Assembly: GCA_900316615.1 (NCBI GenBank)
Contig: ONDU01000027.1
Coordinates: forward strand, 1 to 40,625
Direction: 5' to 3'
Source of the DNA: an uncultured Eubacteriales bacterium
Lineage (GTDB): Bacteria; Bacillota; Clostridia; Oscillospirales; Acutalibacteraceae
DNA: 40,625 bases
Shown here in pieces: positions 32,746-40,625 of this stretch (the first letter of the stretch is position 1; each line of letters opens with the position of its first letter). Both the position numbers and the translations under genes were made by a program. The notes under the pieces were generated by a model. The model did no database searches. It saw only the letters and a list, made by a program, of their open reading frames with translations, and was not told the DNA's origin.

Positions 32746-33049
32746 AGCACCACCATTTTGAAAATTAGTTAAAATACACAAAAATATAAATCAACAATTG
32801 TACAAGTTCTATTATGAAAATTGAATTTGTTCATACTTTATTAACATTTATGTATTATATTATACGTGTCACAGGAAAACAATATAAACCATTTATATGT
32901 TTTACTTTGTTTTCTCATTTTTTCTTCTTATATATTCTCAGACACAGGCAGTGCGTTTTTTCGCATTGCCTGTGTCCGCTTTTTGAAGGTCTGTAATTTG
33001 CAGCCGCCGCTGCATTGACGAACTTAACCGGGAAAAATAAAATATGCCG
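32746..33049 (+). other. Intergenic stretch with a plus-strand terminator
   Basis: This stretch is AT-rich and holds no convincing gene. It contains a bulged hairpin (about 32880-32903, AACAATATAAA/TTTATATGTT) and a strong terminator at 32941-32984. Because no plus-strand gene is nearby, a short untranslated RNA ending at that terminator is possible but unproven. Confidence 0.3.
32941..32984 (+). terminator. Strong plus-strand terminator without an obvious gene
   Basis: GACACAGGCAGTGCG (32941-32955) pairs with CGCATTGCCTGTGTC (32962-32976) over 15 positions, one of them a wobble, followed by CGCTTTTT. The T-tract is on the plus strand. Confidence 0.75.
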
Positions 33050-33259
33050 TTATTTTTTTCTCATATCCCTGACATTTGTTACAGAGCCGTCAGGGTTTTC
33101 TATAACCATATTGTCGAGCTGTCCCTGAAGATTGGCACGGAATTCCCCTATGTATTCTTTGTATAGAGCCTTTTGTTCTGCAAGCTCGTCATCAGTAAGC
33201 CCGACCGCTCTTTTCTTTTTTGCAAGCTGATTAATTCTGTTTATTTTATCATTTGTCAA
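33050..33259 (-). CDS. DUF896 (YnzC/UPF0291) small protein
   Basis: A 69-residue protein of unknown function matching the YnzC/DUF896 family: NDKINRINQLAKKKRAVGLTDDELAEQKALYKEYIGEFRANLQGQLDNM, then a short basic end. B. subtilis YnzC forms a two-helix structure and is linked to the SOS region there; nothing here shows a role. I chose TTG 33259 because GAGGTG lies 7 bases upstream and family members begin at this point; ATG 33274 lies before that site. It is monocistronic and transcribed away from groESL. Confidence 0.85.
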   Translation of the reverse strand: MTNDKINRINQLAKKKRAVGLTDDELAEQKALYKEYIGEFRANLQGQLDNMVIENPDGSVTNVRDMRKK

Positions 33260-33475
33260 ATCAAAACACCTCATTTTAAAGTAACTGTTGCAGAAATTAT
33301 ATCATATTCGGGTAAGATATGGTTTAATAATTTGTTAATAGAGGCAGGTAATTATATAGCAATTATAAAAATAAATTGATACGCATATATTGTATATTAT
33401 CCGGAGCTGAAAATTTGTCGAACGGAGCATATAAAGAAGAAATGTAAATAATTTATTAAAGAGTAAAAATAATGC

Positions 33476-33504
33476 TTGATTTTTGGAAGCAAAAGGTATA
33501 TCAT
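33476..33504 (+). promoter_or_regulatory. Sigma-A type groESL promoter
   Basis: TTGATT (33476-33481), a 17-base spacer and TATCAT (33499-33504). Transcription should start within the CIRCE element, which begins five bases after the -10 box. Confidence 0.7.
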
Positions 33505-33508
33505 ATCT

Positions 33509-33535
33509 TTAGCACTCAGGGTAAAGGAGTGCTAA
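33509..33535. promoter_or_regulatory. CIRCE operator (HrcA binding site)
   Basis: TTAGCACTC-N9-GAGTGCTAA, an exact match to the CIRCE consensus, lies at the predicted groESL start site and 33 bases before the groES ATG. HrcA represses from this site and is released on heat shock; hrcA itself is not in the window. Confidence 0.97.
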
Positions 33536-33568
33536 AAAATAACACTTAACCATTAGGAGGATAATATT

Positions 33569-33853
33569 ATGACTATCAAACCATTATTAGACAGGGTAGT
33601 TTTGAAATCTGCGAAAGCAGAGGAAACAACCAAGAGCGGTATTGTTCTTGCAGCATCGGCACAGGAGAAGCCTCAGTTTGCTAATGTAGTTGCAGTAGGC
33701 CCGGGCGGAGTTGTAGATGGTAAAGAGGTTACAATGTATGTAAAGGTTGGAGATAAAGTAATAACCAACCAGTATTCCGGAACAAACGTAAAGCTTGACA
33801 ATGAGGAGTATACTATAGTAAAGCAGTCAGATATACTTGCAGTTGTAGAGTAA
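33569..33853 (+). CDS. groES: Co-chaperonin GroES
   Basis: The 10-kDa heptameric lid of the GroEL chamber, 94 residues. It begins MTIKPLLDRVVLKSAKAEETTKSGIVL, with the mobile loop in the KAEETTKSGIVLAAS segment, then VVAVGPGG and the closing YTIVKQSDILAVVE. AGGAGG precedes the ATG. It is the first gene of the CIRCE-controlled operon, 54 bases before groEL. Confidence 0.97.
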   Translation: MTIKPLLDRVVLKSAKAEETTKSGIVLAASAQEKPQFANVVAVGPGGVVDGKEVTMYVKVGDKVITNQYSGTNVKLDNEEYTIVKQSDILAVVE

Positions 33854-33886
33854 GAGCAGAAGGTATTGTACTGTATACGATTTTGA

Positions 33887-35530
<1,644 letters not shown>

Positions 35531-35547
35531 TAGTTATTAATAAAAGC

Positions 35548-35585
35548 AAAAGCCGGCAGTCTTTTTTAAGACCGCCGGCTTTTTT
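35548..35585 (+). terminator. Terminator of the groESL operon
   Basis: AAGCCGGC-A-GTCTT pairs with AAGAC-C-GCCGGCTT around a short T loop with one internal mismatch, followed by TTTTT. Confidence 0.9.
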
Positions 35586-35589
35586 GAGC

Positions 35590-35678
35590 AGTTTAAGGGC
35601 TTTGCCCTTAAAAATCCCACCAAAGGCTCTGCCTTTGGAAACCGCAAGCCTTTGAAAAGGCTTGACCCAAACTTTATG
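35590..35678. repeat. Three-hairpin intergenic repeat, intact copy
   Basis: Three perfect hairpins: TTTAAGGGC (35592-35600) with 35604-35612; CCAAAGGC (35620-35627) with 35631-35638; and CAAGCCTT (35645-35652) with 35657-35664. A 5-bp AGTTT/AAACT closing stem is possible but competes with the first hairpin. An inverted decayed copy is at 2439-2528. It lies between the converging groEL and gerA-type genes, starting 4 bases after the groESL T-tract. Confidence 0.75.
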
Positions 35679-35704
35679 GTTTATTTTTTCCGATAATATA
35701 GAGG

Positions 35705-37228
35705 CTATTCGGCAACATCTTTTATAATGGTTCGTTTTTTACCAAGAATTTTCCAGTCGGCTCTTATCGCAACATCTCTCATGCCGAACATATTGAACGG
35801 AGCAACAGGCATAGTATACGGAACGCCTAAAACGGATTTTCCGCAGACATTTACTGTAAGGACGCAAAACAGAAGAACGATTCCCCATATTCCTAGAATA
35901 CCGCCTGCAAATATAAAAAGAATTCTGAGAACATACAGCTGGGGATACAGGTTTGGAATAACATAGGAGGCTATAGCAGTAATGGCTACAATCATAAGTG
36001 AAGGGGCTACTATAAGTCCTGCACTTACGGCGGTGTCACCTATTACCAATGCACCGACAATACTTACAGCGTGTCCGAGGGACTTTGGAAGTCTCAGACC
36101 TGCTTCACGCATAATTTCATACATAAACAGGACAAGAAGTATTTCGGTAACTAGGCTGAACGGTGTATTTCCGATAGAGGTTTCAAGCTGATTCAGAATT
36201 TGTTCGGGAAAAAGCTCAGGATTGAACAAAGCTACAGCAATGTATATTCCGGGCAGTAAAGAGGCGACAAAAAAGCACAGATATTTAAGCCATCTGATGA
36301 GCGTTGCGTAATACGGCTTGTAGGAATAATCTCCCATAGTCTGGAAATTTTCCACGAAAAGGTAAGGCACGATAAGTGCGGACGGCGTACCGTCTATCAG
36401 TACTGCTATTCTGCCCTCGTTTATTTTTCCGCCTACAGTATCCGGACGTTCGGTAATGCCAACTCCGCTGAAAAAAGAGCGGTCGTTTTCGTCCTCTAAA
36501 AAGCTTACAAGATAACCGCTTGCAAGAACTGTATCAATATCAATACTGTTTAATTTATCTTTAAGCTTTTTTAAAATACTGTCGCTCACAGCGTCCGTTA
36601 TATAGCAAAGGCAGATTTCGGTTTTGCTGAGTTCTCCTAAAATCATAGTTTCCATTTTAAGCTTTGGATTTTTAATTCTTCTTCGCAGAAGACTCATATT
36701 TATATGGAGAGGCTCGACAAAGCCCTCTCTGCTTCCACGCTCGGAAACTTCGCTTTCGGGTTCTGTAACGTTTCGGAAGCTGTATCCCTGAACTCCAATA
36801 CATATTGCAGTACTGCAGCCTTCTATGATTAAAACGGCAAAGCCTGACATTATCATCTGAAGCAAGTCCTCAAAATTGTCTGTACGTGAGATGTCAGATG
36901 CCGAAAGCACATATTTTTCGATATATCCCAGAAGCTCCAGCTTTTCTGTCTTATCAGGATAGAAGCTTTTTAGAAGAGGACTTATGACGCTCAGGGAAAG
37001 AGTTTCTTTGTCGCACATACCCTCTATTGTTACAACTGCACACCGCTTTTCGTTTACAGAAAGATTTCTTACGGTAAGGTCTGCCGAGCCGTCAAATTTC
37101 GCCTGAATATATCCTGTGTTTTTATCGGTGTTATCGTAAAGGCGGGTTTTGACGGTTTGTTTTTTTGTGTTGCCGCTTTGGGAGTCTGAAGCTGAAAAGT
37201 ATTTCCAAAGCTTTAAAAGCTCATTCAT
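35705..37228 (-). CDS. GerA/SpoVAF-family spore germination protein
   Basis: An A-subunit-type germinant receptor protein of 507 residues. The first roughly 300 residues are cytoplasmic and include the family segment ERGSREGFVEPLHINMSLLRRRIKNPKLK (usual form RGPREGF; Pro is Ser here) and GKINEGRIAVLIDGTPSALIVPYLFVENFQTMGDYSYKPYYATLIRWLKYLCF. The rest carries about five membrane helices, including LLPGIYIAVALFNPE and LRLPKSLGHAVSIVGALVIGDTAVSAGLIVAPSLMIV, as in GerAA and SpoVAF. No gerB or gerC partners are adjacent, so it may be a SpoVAF-like or orphan A subunit. AAAGGA lies 13 bases before the ATG. It indicates a spore-forming or recently spore-forming lineage. Confidence 0.88.
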   Translation of the reverse strand: MNELLKLWKYFSASDSQSGNTKKQTVKTRLYDNTDKNTGYIQAKFDGSADLTVRNLSVNEKRCAVVTIEGMCDKETLSLSVISPLLKSFYPDKTEKLELLGYIEKYVLSASDISRTDNFEDLLQMIMSGFAVLIIEGCSTAICIGVQGYSFRNVTEPESEVSERGSREGFVEPLHINMSLLRRRIKNPKLKMETMILGELSKTEICLCYITDAVSDSILKKLKDKLNSIDIDTVLASGYLVSFLEDENDRSFFSGVGITERPDTVGGKINEGRIAVLIDGTPSALIVPYLFVENFQTMGDYSYKPYYATLIRWLKYLCFFVASLLPGIYIAVALFNPELFPEQILNQLETSIGNTPFSLVTEILLVLFMYEIMREAGLRLPKSLGHAVSIVGALVIGDTAVSAGLIVAPSLMIVAITAIASYVIPNLYPQLYVLRILFIFAGGILGIWGIVLLFCVLTVNVCGKSVLGVPYTMPVAPFNMFGMRDVAIRADWKILGKKRTIIKDVAE

Positions 37229-37313
37229 AAAACATCATTCCTTTTTAGTTGTTTTTTGTTTTTGAAGCAAAATTTATGTATTGACGGAGAGTATATGCTG
37301 ATGTTTGTTGACT

Positions 37314-37353
37314 TTCAATATATTTTTATTGAAATTTCAAAAAATATATTGAA
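37314..37353. repeat. AT-rich inverted repeat
   Basis: TTCAATATATTTTT (37314-37327) pairs with the arm ending at 37353 across an ATTGAAATTTC-type loop. It lies upstream of the gerA-type gene on the minus strand. It could be an operator or a simple AT-rich hairpin. The rest of 37229-37529 is AT-rich DNA plus the cloverleaf copy at 37412. Confidence 0.45.
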
Positions 37354-37411
37354 TTTATCTATAAGCAGTCTGTACATTTAATGTTAAAAGCTGATTTTCA
37401 AAAACAGGTGC

Positions 37412-37506
37412 GGCGATTGCAGACCACGGCAGACAAAGTCTGCCGTGAAATTCAAAGCTATGCTTTGAATCCATCAAAAGCTATGCTTTTGATGTCTGCA
37501 ATCGCC
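37412..37506. repeat. Cloverleaf repeat element, copy 4
   Basis: Closing stem GGCGATTGCAGA (37412-37423) pairs with 37495-37506. Three perfect hairpins: CACGGCAGAC (37425-37434) with 37438-37447; ATTCAAAGC (37450-37458) with 37462-37470; and CATCAAAAGC (37472-37481) with 37485-37494. Copy 3 is its closest relative, with the same hairpin order but different loops and some different pairs. GCGAAGCCG follows on the right. It lies between the EamA permease gene and the gerA-type gene. Confidence 0.85.
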
Positions 37507-37529
37507 GCAGCGAAGCCGTAAGCTGAATT

Positions 37530-38423
37530 TTAATTTTCAGATGAATTTCTTTTCTTTTTGTTGTACAGAAACATAACTATTGCCATGGAACATATTATGA
37601 CATATCCTATCCAGCTGAGAATATCGGGGATTTGTCCGAAAACTATAAATCCCAGCGAAGCGGCAAAAATTATCTGAGAGTAATCGTATACGGAAATATC
37701 CCTTGCGGGAGCGTAACAGTATGCTGCCGTAATGGTAAACTGACCGCCTGCGGCGGAAAGACCGGCAAGAAGCAGAAATATAAGCTGCTGCAGGCTCATC
37801 GGTACAAATCCGAATATAAGAAAAGGCAGAGTCACCGCACAGGAAAAAGCGGAAAAGAAGAAAACGATTACCGCACCCTTTACGTTTTTTTGTCCGAGCA
37901 TTCTTACAAAGGTATATGCAATACCTGCACACATTCCGCCGAAAAGACCCGCAAAAGCAGGAACGGTATCGGCATTTGCAAAGCTGGGTTTTACAACAAG
38001 CATAGCTCCTGCAAAAGCCGAGGCTACTATAATAATCTGAGCAGGACGGATTTTTTCCCTGAGTAAAATTACGCTGAATATTATAGCAAAAAAGGGTGAC
38101 ATCTTATTAAGAATAGAAGCATCCGCAAGGTCAAGAGTACCCAGTGCATAGAAATTACACAAAACTCCTGCTGTACCGAAAGATGAACGCAGTATGAGAG
38201 GAAGCAACGCATTTTTAGGAATATTTATCTTTTCGCCGTCCCTTATAAGAATAATTCCTGCAAAAATGAAGGCTACAAAATTCCTGAAAAAGCTCTTTTG
38301 TAAAGAAGGCAGATTTCCCGAGAGCTGTACGAACATATTCATAAGAGCAAAGAAAAATGCAGACAGAATAATCAGTACAATACCCTTATATAACGGTCTG
38401 ATATTTTTAAATTTATCAATCAT
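37530..38423 (-). CDS. EamA/DMT-family permease
   Basis: A drug/metabolite-transporter-superfamily membrane protein of 297 residues with about ten hydrophobic helices in two EamA repeats. The first repeat starts near IVLIILSAFFFALMNMFVQLSG and includes LNKMSPFFAIIFSVILLREKI; the second starts near FAGLFGGMCAGIAYTFVRMLG and includes YSQIIFAASLGFIVFGQIPD. The substrate cannot be read from sequence. The ribosome binding site is weak (GGGAA). It follows panD by 19 bases on the same strand, so export or uptake linked to pantothenate or its precursors is possible but unproven. Confidence 0.85.
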   Translation of the reverse strand: MIDKFKNIRPLYKGIVLIILSAFFFALMNMFVQLSGNLPSLQKSFFRNFVAFIFAGIILIRDGEKINIPKNALLPLILRSSFGTAGVLCNFYALGTLDLADASILNKMSPFFAIIFSVILLREKIRPAQIIIVASAFAGAMLVVKPSFANADTVPAFAGLFGGMCAGIAYTFVRMLGQKNVKGAVIVFFFSAFSCAVTLPFLIFGFVPMSLQQLIFLLLAGLSAAGGQFTITAAYCYAPARDISVYDYSQIIFAASLGFIVFGQIPDILSWIGYVIICSMAIVMFLYNKKKRNSSEN

Positions 38424-38442
38424 AGCTTTGTTCCCGAAAAAG

Positions 38443-38841
38443 TCAGTTTAGCATATCTTCACTCAGTACACCGTATTTTTCGTAGCGTACTTTTTTAACT
38501 ATCCTGTTGTCACTGTCTACGAAAACAACATTTGGCTTGTGAGATGAAACAAGGCTGTCATCAAGCTGACAGTAGGACATAATTATAACGTGGTCGCCCG
38601 TCTGTACACATCGTGCGGCAGCACCGTTAAGACAAACCATACCTGAATTTTTTTCTCCGGCTATTGTATATGTTTCTAGTCGGTTTCCGTTATCGATGTC
38701 TACAACCTGTACTTTTTCGTACTCATAAATTCCTGCTGCCTCCATCAATACAGGATCTATGGTAATGCTTCCTATATAGTTAAGCTCCGACTGTGTTACA
38801 ACTGCACGGTGTATTTTTCCCTTTAACATTGTAATCTGCAT
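38443..38841 (-). CDS. panD: Aspartate 1-decarboxylase
   Basis: Makes beta-alanine for pantothenate. The 132-residue proenzyme self-cleaves at Gly24-Ser25 (in NYIGSITID) to form the pyruvoyl cofactor. Other family motifs are [51 protein letters not shown] and the C-terminal [13 protein letters not shown]. An AAGG site precedes the ATG. It lies 21 bases downstream of panC in the same operon. Confidence 0.95.
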   Translation of the reverse strand: MQITMLKGKIHRAVVTQSELNYIGSITIDPVLMEAAGIYEYEKVQVVDIDNGNRLETYTIAGEKNSGMVCLNGAAARCVQTGDHVIIMSYCQLDDSLVSSHKPNVVFVDSDNRIVKKVRYEKYGVLSEDMLN

Positions 38842-38862
38842 ATATTTCAGCCTTTCGTAAAT

Positions 38863-39720
38863 TTATATTTCTTTGCCGTTCTCTATGATAAAATTATCTA
38901 TGAGTCTGGTTTTTCCGATATATACGGCTACAGCCGCAAGAATATCTCCTTTTATAACAGCAATCTTTTCAATATCGGGAAAGCTCACGATTTCAACATA
39001 ATCAATCCTTGCAAGAGGTTCGCTTTCAATAATATCAGATATACGCTTTTTAATATCAGAAGCATTTTTTTCTCCGCACAAAAGCATCTTTTTGCCTTCC
39101 TCAAGAGCCTTGTGAAGTATGAGTGCCGCATTTCTTTCATCCTTGCTGAGATAAACGTTTCTTGAGCTTTTTGCAAGTCCGTCTGCCTCTCTTACGATAG
39201 GACAGCCGACAATTTCTATGTCAAAGTTTAAATCTCTTACCATTCTTTTTATAACAGCAAGCTGCTGTGCGTCCTTCTGACCAAAGTATGCCTTGTCGGG
39301 AGAGGCTATATTAAACAGCTTTGAAACAACTGTGCATACGCCTCTGAAATGTATGGGTCTGCTTTTTCCGCAAAGCTCCTCGGAAGGACCTGTCATATTA
39401 ACAAATGTAGTTGCGTTCGGAAAATACATTTCTTCTGCTGACGGGTGAAAAATCAAATCTGCCCCTTCCTGCTCGCAGACCCTTGCATCTCTTTCAATAT
39501 CTCTGGGATAGCTTTCCAGATCCTCCGTAGGTGCAAACTGTGTAGGATTAACAAAATCGCTTACAATTACTCTGTCATTTTCCTTGCTTGCACGTCTTAT
39601 AAGGCTTGCGTGTCCCTCATGGAGATAGCCCATTGTAGGTACAAGACCTATAGTAAGTCCGTTTTTTTTCCATTCTTTGATAATATTTCTTGCTTCTGAA
39701 ACAGTGTTTACGATTTTCAT
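38863..39720 (-). CDS. panC: Pantothenate synthetase
   Basis: ATP-dependent condensation of pantoate and beta-alanine. The 285-residue protein shows the nucleotidyltransferase signature PTMGYLHEGHASLIRRA, VSDFVNPTQFAPTED, FRGVCTVVSKLFNI, and FGQKDAQQLAVIKRMV. AAGGAG precedes the ATG. It lies between panB and panD; a cloverleaf repeat (39763-39856) separates it from panB. Confidence 0.96.
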   Translation of the reverse strand: MKIVNTVSEARNIIKEWKKNGLTIGLVPTMGYLHEGHASLIRRASKENDRVIVSDFVNPTQFAPTEDLESYPRDIERDARVCEQEGADLIFHPSAEEMYFPNATTFVNMTGPSEELCGKSRPIHFRGVCTVVSKLFNIASPDKAYFGQKDAQQLAVIKRMVRDLNFDIEIVGCPIVREADGLAKSSRNVYLSKDERNAALILHKALEEGKKMLLCGEKNASDIKKRISDIIESEPLARIDYVEIVSFPDIEKIAVIKGDILAAVAVYIGKTRLIDNFIIENGKEI

Positions 39721-39762
39721 AAAATTATCTCCTTAAATTTTTACTCCCTGCCCACGTCAGCA

Positions 39763-39856
39763 GGCGATTGCAGGTGTCAAAAGATTTTCTTTTGACACGG
39801 TTTAAAGGTGAAACCTTTAAACGTACCGCAGACTTGTCTGCGGTACTGCAATCGCC
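39763..39856. repeat. Cloverleaf repeat element, copy 5
   Basis: Closing stem GGCGATTGCAG (39763-39773) pairs with 39846-39856. Three perfect hairpins: GTGTCAAAAGA (39774-39784) with 39788-39798; GTTTAAAGGT (39800-39809) with 39813-39822; and TACCGCAGAC (39824-39833) with 39836-39845. The hairpin order matches copies 1 and 2 on the plus strand, although the flanking panB and panC genes are on the minus strand. Confidence 0.85.
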
Positions 39857-39886
39857 GTATCTGCAAGCTTTAAGCCTGAGCAACGG

Positions 39887-40625
39887 TTATTTTAAACCAT
39901 CAACAATCTGACTGTCAATATAGTATGTATGCTCCTCACACGGAAAGCTTCCGTTGTTTATATCCTCGTGATAAGCCTTAAAGGCTTCTCTCATAGCATC
40001 TCCTACTGCTGAATACTTCTTTACAAATTTGGGAGTGAAATCCGAGAACATTCCGAGCATATCCTGATAAACCAGAACCTGACCGTCACAGTCAGAGCCT
40101 GCACCAATTCCTATTGTGGGGATTGTAAGCTCCTCTGTTATTTTTTTAGCAAGTTTTGCAGGAATACATTCCAGTACCAAGGCGAACGCACCTGCTTTTT
40201 CTACGGCACGAGCATCATCAAGAAGCTTCTGAGCTTTTTCTGCGGTCTTTCCCTGAACCTTAAATCCGCCGAAGGCGTTTATAGACTGCGGTGTCAATCC
40301 GAGATGTGCCATAACGGGAATACCTGCATTTACTATAGCGGTTATCTGAGGACATATCTCCAAGCCGCCCTCAAGCTTTACGGCATTTGCATTTGCTTCC
40401 TTGACAAGTCTGCCTGCGTTTACAACGGCATCATAAACAGAAGTCTGATAAGACATAAAGGGCATATCAATTACAACCATTGCGTTTTTGGCACCTCTTG
40501 CTACAGCGGCACCGTGATGTATCATATCCTCCATAGTTACTGCAAGAGTATTTTCATATCCAAGCATAACATTTCCAAGTGAATCACCGACCAGTATGGC
40601 GTTTATTCCGGCTTCGTCAATAAGC
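39887..40625 (-). CDS. panB: 3-methyl-2-oxobutanoate hydroxymethyltransferase, partial
   Basis: Transfers a hydroxymethyl group to 2-oxoisovalerate to make ketopantoate, the first committed pantothenate step. The 5' end runs off the window; 245 residues are visible and about 30 are missing. Visible motifs include [15 protein letters not shown] (substrate/Mg site), [49 protein letters not shown], the catalytic-Glu region [14 protein letters not shown], and [23 protein letters not shown]. The first residues visible at the window edge are [10 protein letters not shown]. It is upstream of panC and panD in the same operon. Confidence 0.95.
   Translation of the reverse strand, partial: LIDEAGINAILVGDSLGNVMLGYENTLAVTMEDMIHHGAAVARGAKNAMVVIDMPFMSYQTSVYDAVVNAGRLVKEANANAVKLEGGLEICPQITAIVNAGIPVMAHLGLTPQSINAFGGFKVQGKTAEKAQKLLDDARAVEKAGAFALVLECIPAKLAKKITEELTIPTIGIGAGSDCDGQVLVYQDMLGMFSDFTPKFVKKYSAVGDAMREAFKAYHEDINNGSFPCEEHTYYIDSQIVDGLK

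Noticed and set aside
32814-32996. 60-codon plus-strand ORF
   Set aside because: It reads through the terminator stem, has no ribosome binding site and is dominated by Phe/Tyr/Cys from AT-rich DNA.

Overview
The window looks like chromosomal DNA from a low-GC, anaerobic, spore-lineage Clostridia bacterium, most likely Ruminococcus-like (Oscillospiraceae). I infer this from gene content and order: a FabT/FabK-type fatty acid synthesis cluster, an IspH fused to S1 domains, spore germination proteins (GerA/SpoVAF and YpeB), a CIRCE-controlled groESL, and strong AGGAGG-type ribosome binding sites. No rRNA, tRNA, CRISPR array, integrase or intact insertion sequence was seen.

Layout. 1-1100: the AT-rich end of a TIR-domain protein with an unclear start, then a 54-residue membrane protein. 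1448-2416: dusB. 2417-3218: noncoding DNA holding a decayed repeat and a perfect 24-bp hairpin. 3219-5687: a class A penicillin-binding protein with a Tyr/Ser/Asp-rich tail. 5946-8540: hom and lysC. 8653-9184: an XRE regulator diverging from a promoter and terminator that may frame a short RNA. 9241-14947: RpiR regulator, BaiN-like flavoprotein, cmk, plsC and ispH-S1. 15176-16060: a lipoprotein. 16254-25935: fabT-H-K-D-G-F, accB, fabZ, accC-D-A, a complete malonyl-CoA and type II elongation set except that no acyl carrier protein gene is present. 26027-28948: a secreted or anchored subtilisin-like protease on the minus strand. 29159-30760: a small XRE regulator and a frameshifted ypeB. 31183-33259: yqzL-like gene, recO, small alarmone synthetase and a DUF896 gene. 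33476-35585: CIRCE-groES-groEL. 35705-37228: gerA-type gene. 37530-40625: EamA permease, panD, panC and the partial panB, a pantothenate operon on the minus strand.

The most unusual signal is not a protein. Five intergenic elements of 90-95 bases (5766, 11434, 30875, 37412, 39763) share a closing stem (GCGATTGCAG / CTGCAATCGC). Each encloses exactly three perfect hairpins packed with little or no spacing, so the strand can fold into a cloverleaf or four-way junction. Hairpin sequences differ from copy to copy while pairing is kept. Read on the appropriate strand, the order is always an AAAAG-type hairpin, a T-rich/AAAG-type hairpin, then a GC-richer hairpin. A sixth element (21674-21782, between fabF and accB) has the same closed three-hairpin plan with a wholly different sequence. 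A third family (35590-35678, with a decayed inverted copy at 2439-2528) also carries three hairpins. At least three elements lie between genes that look co-transcribed.
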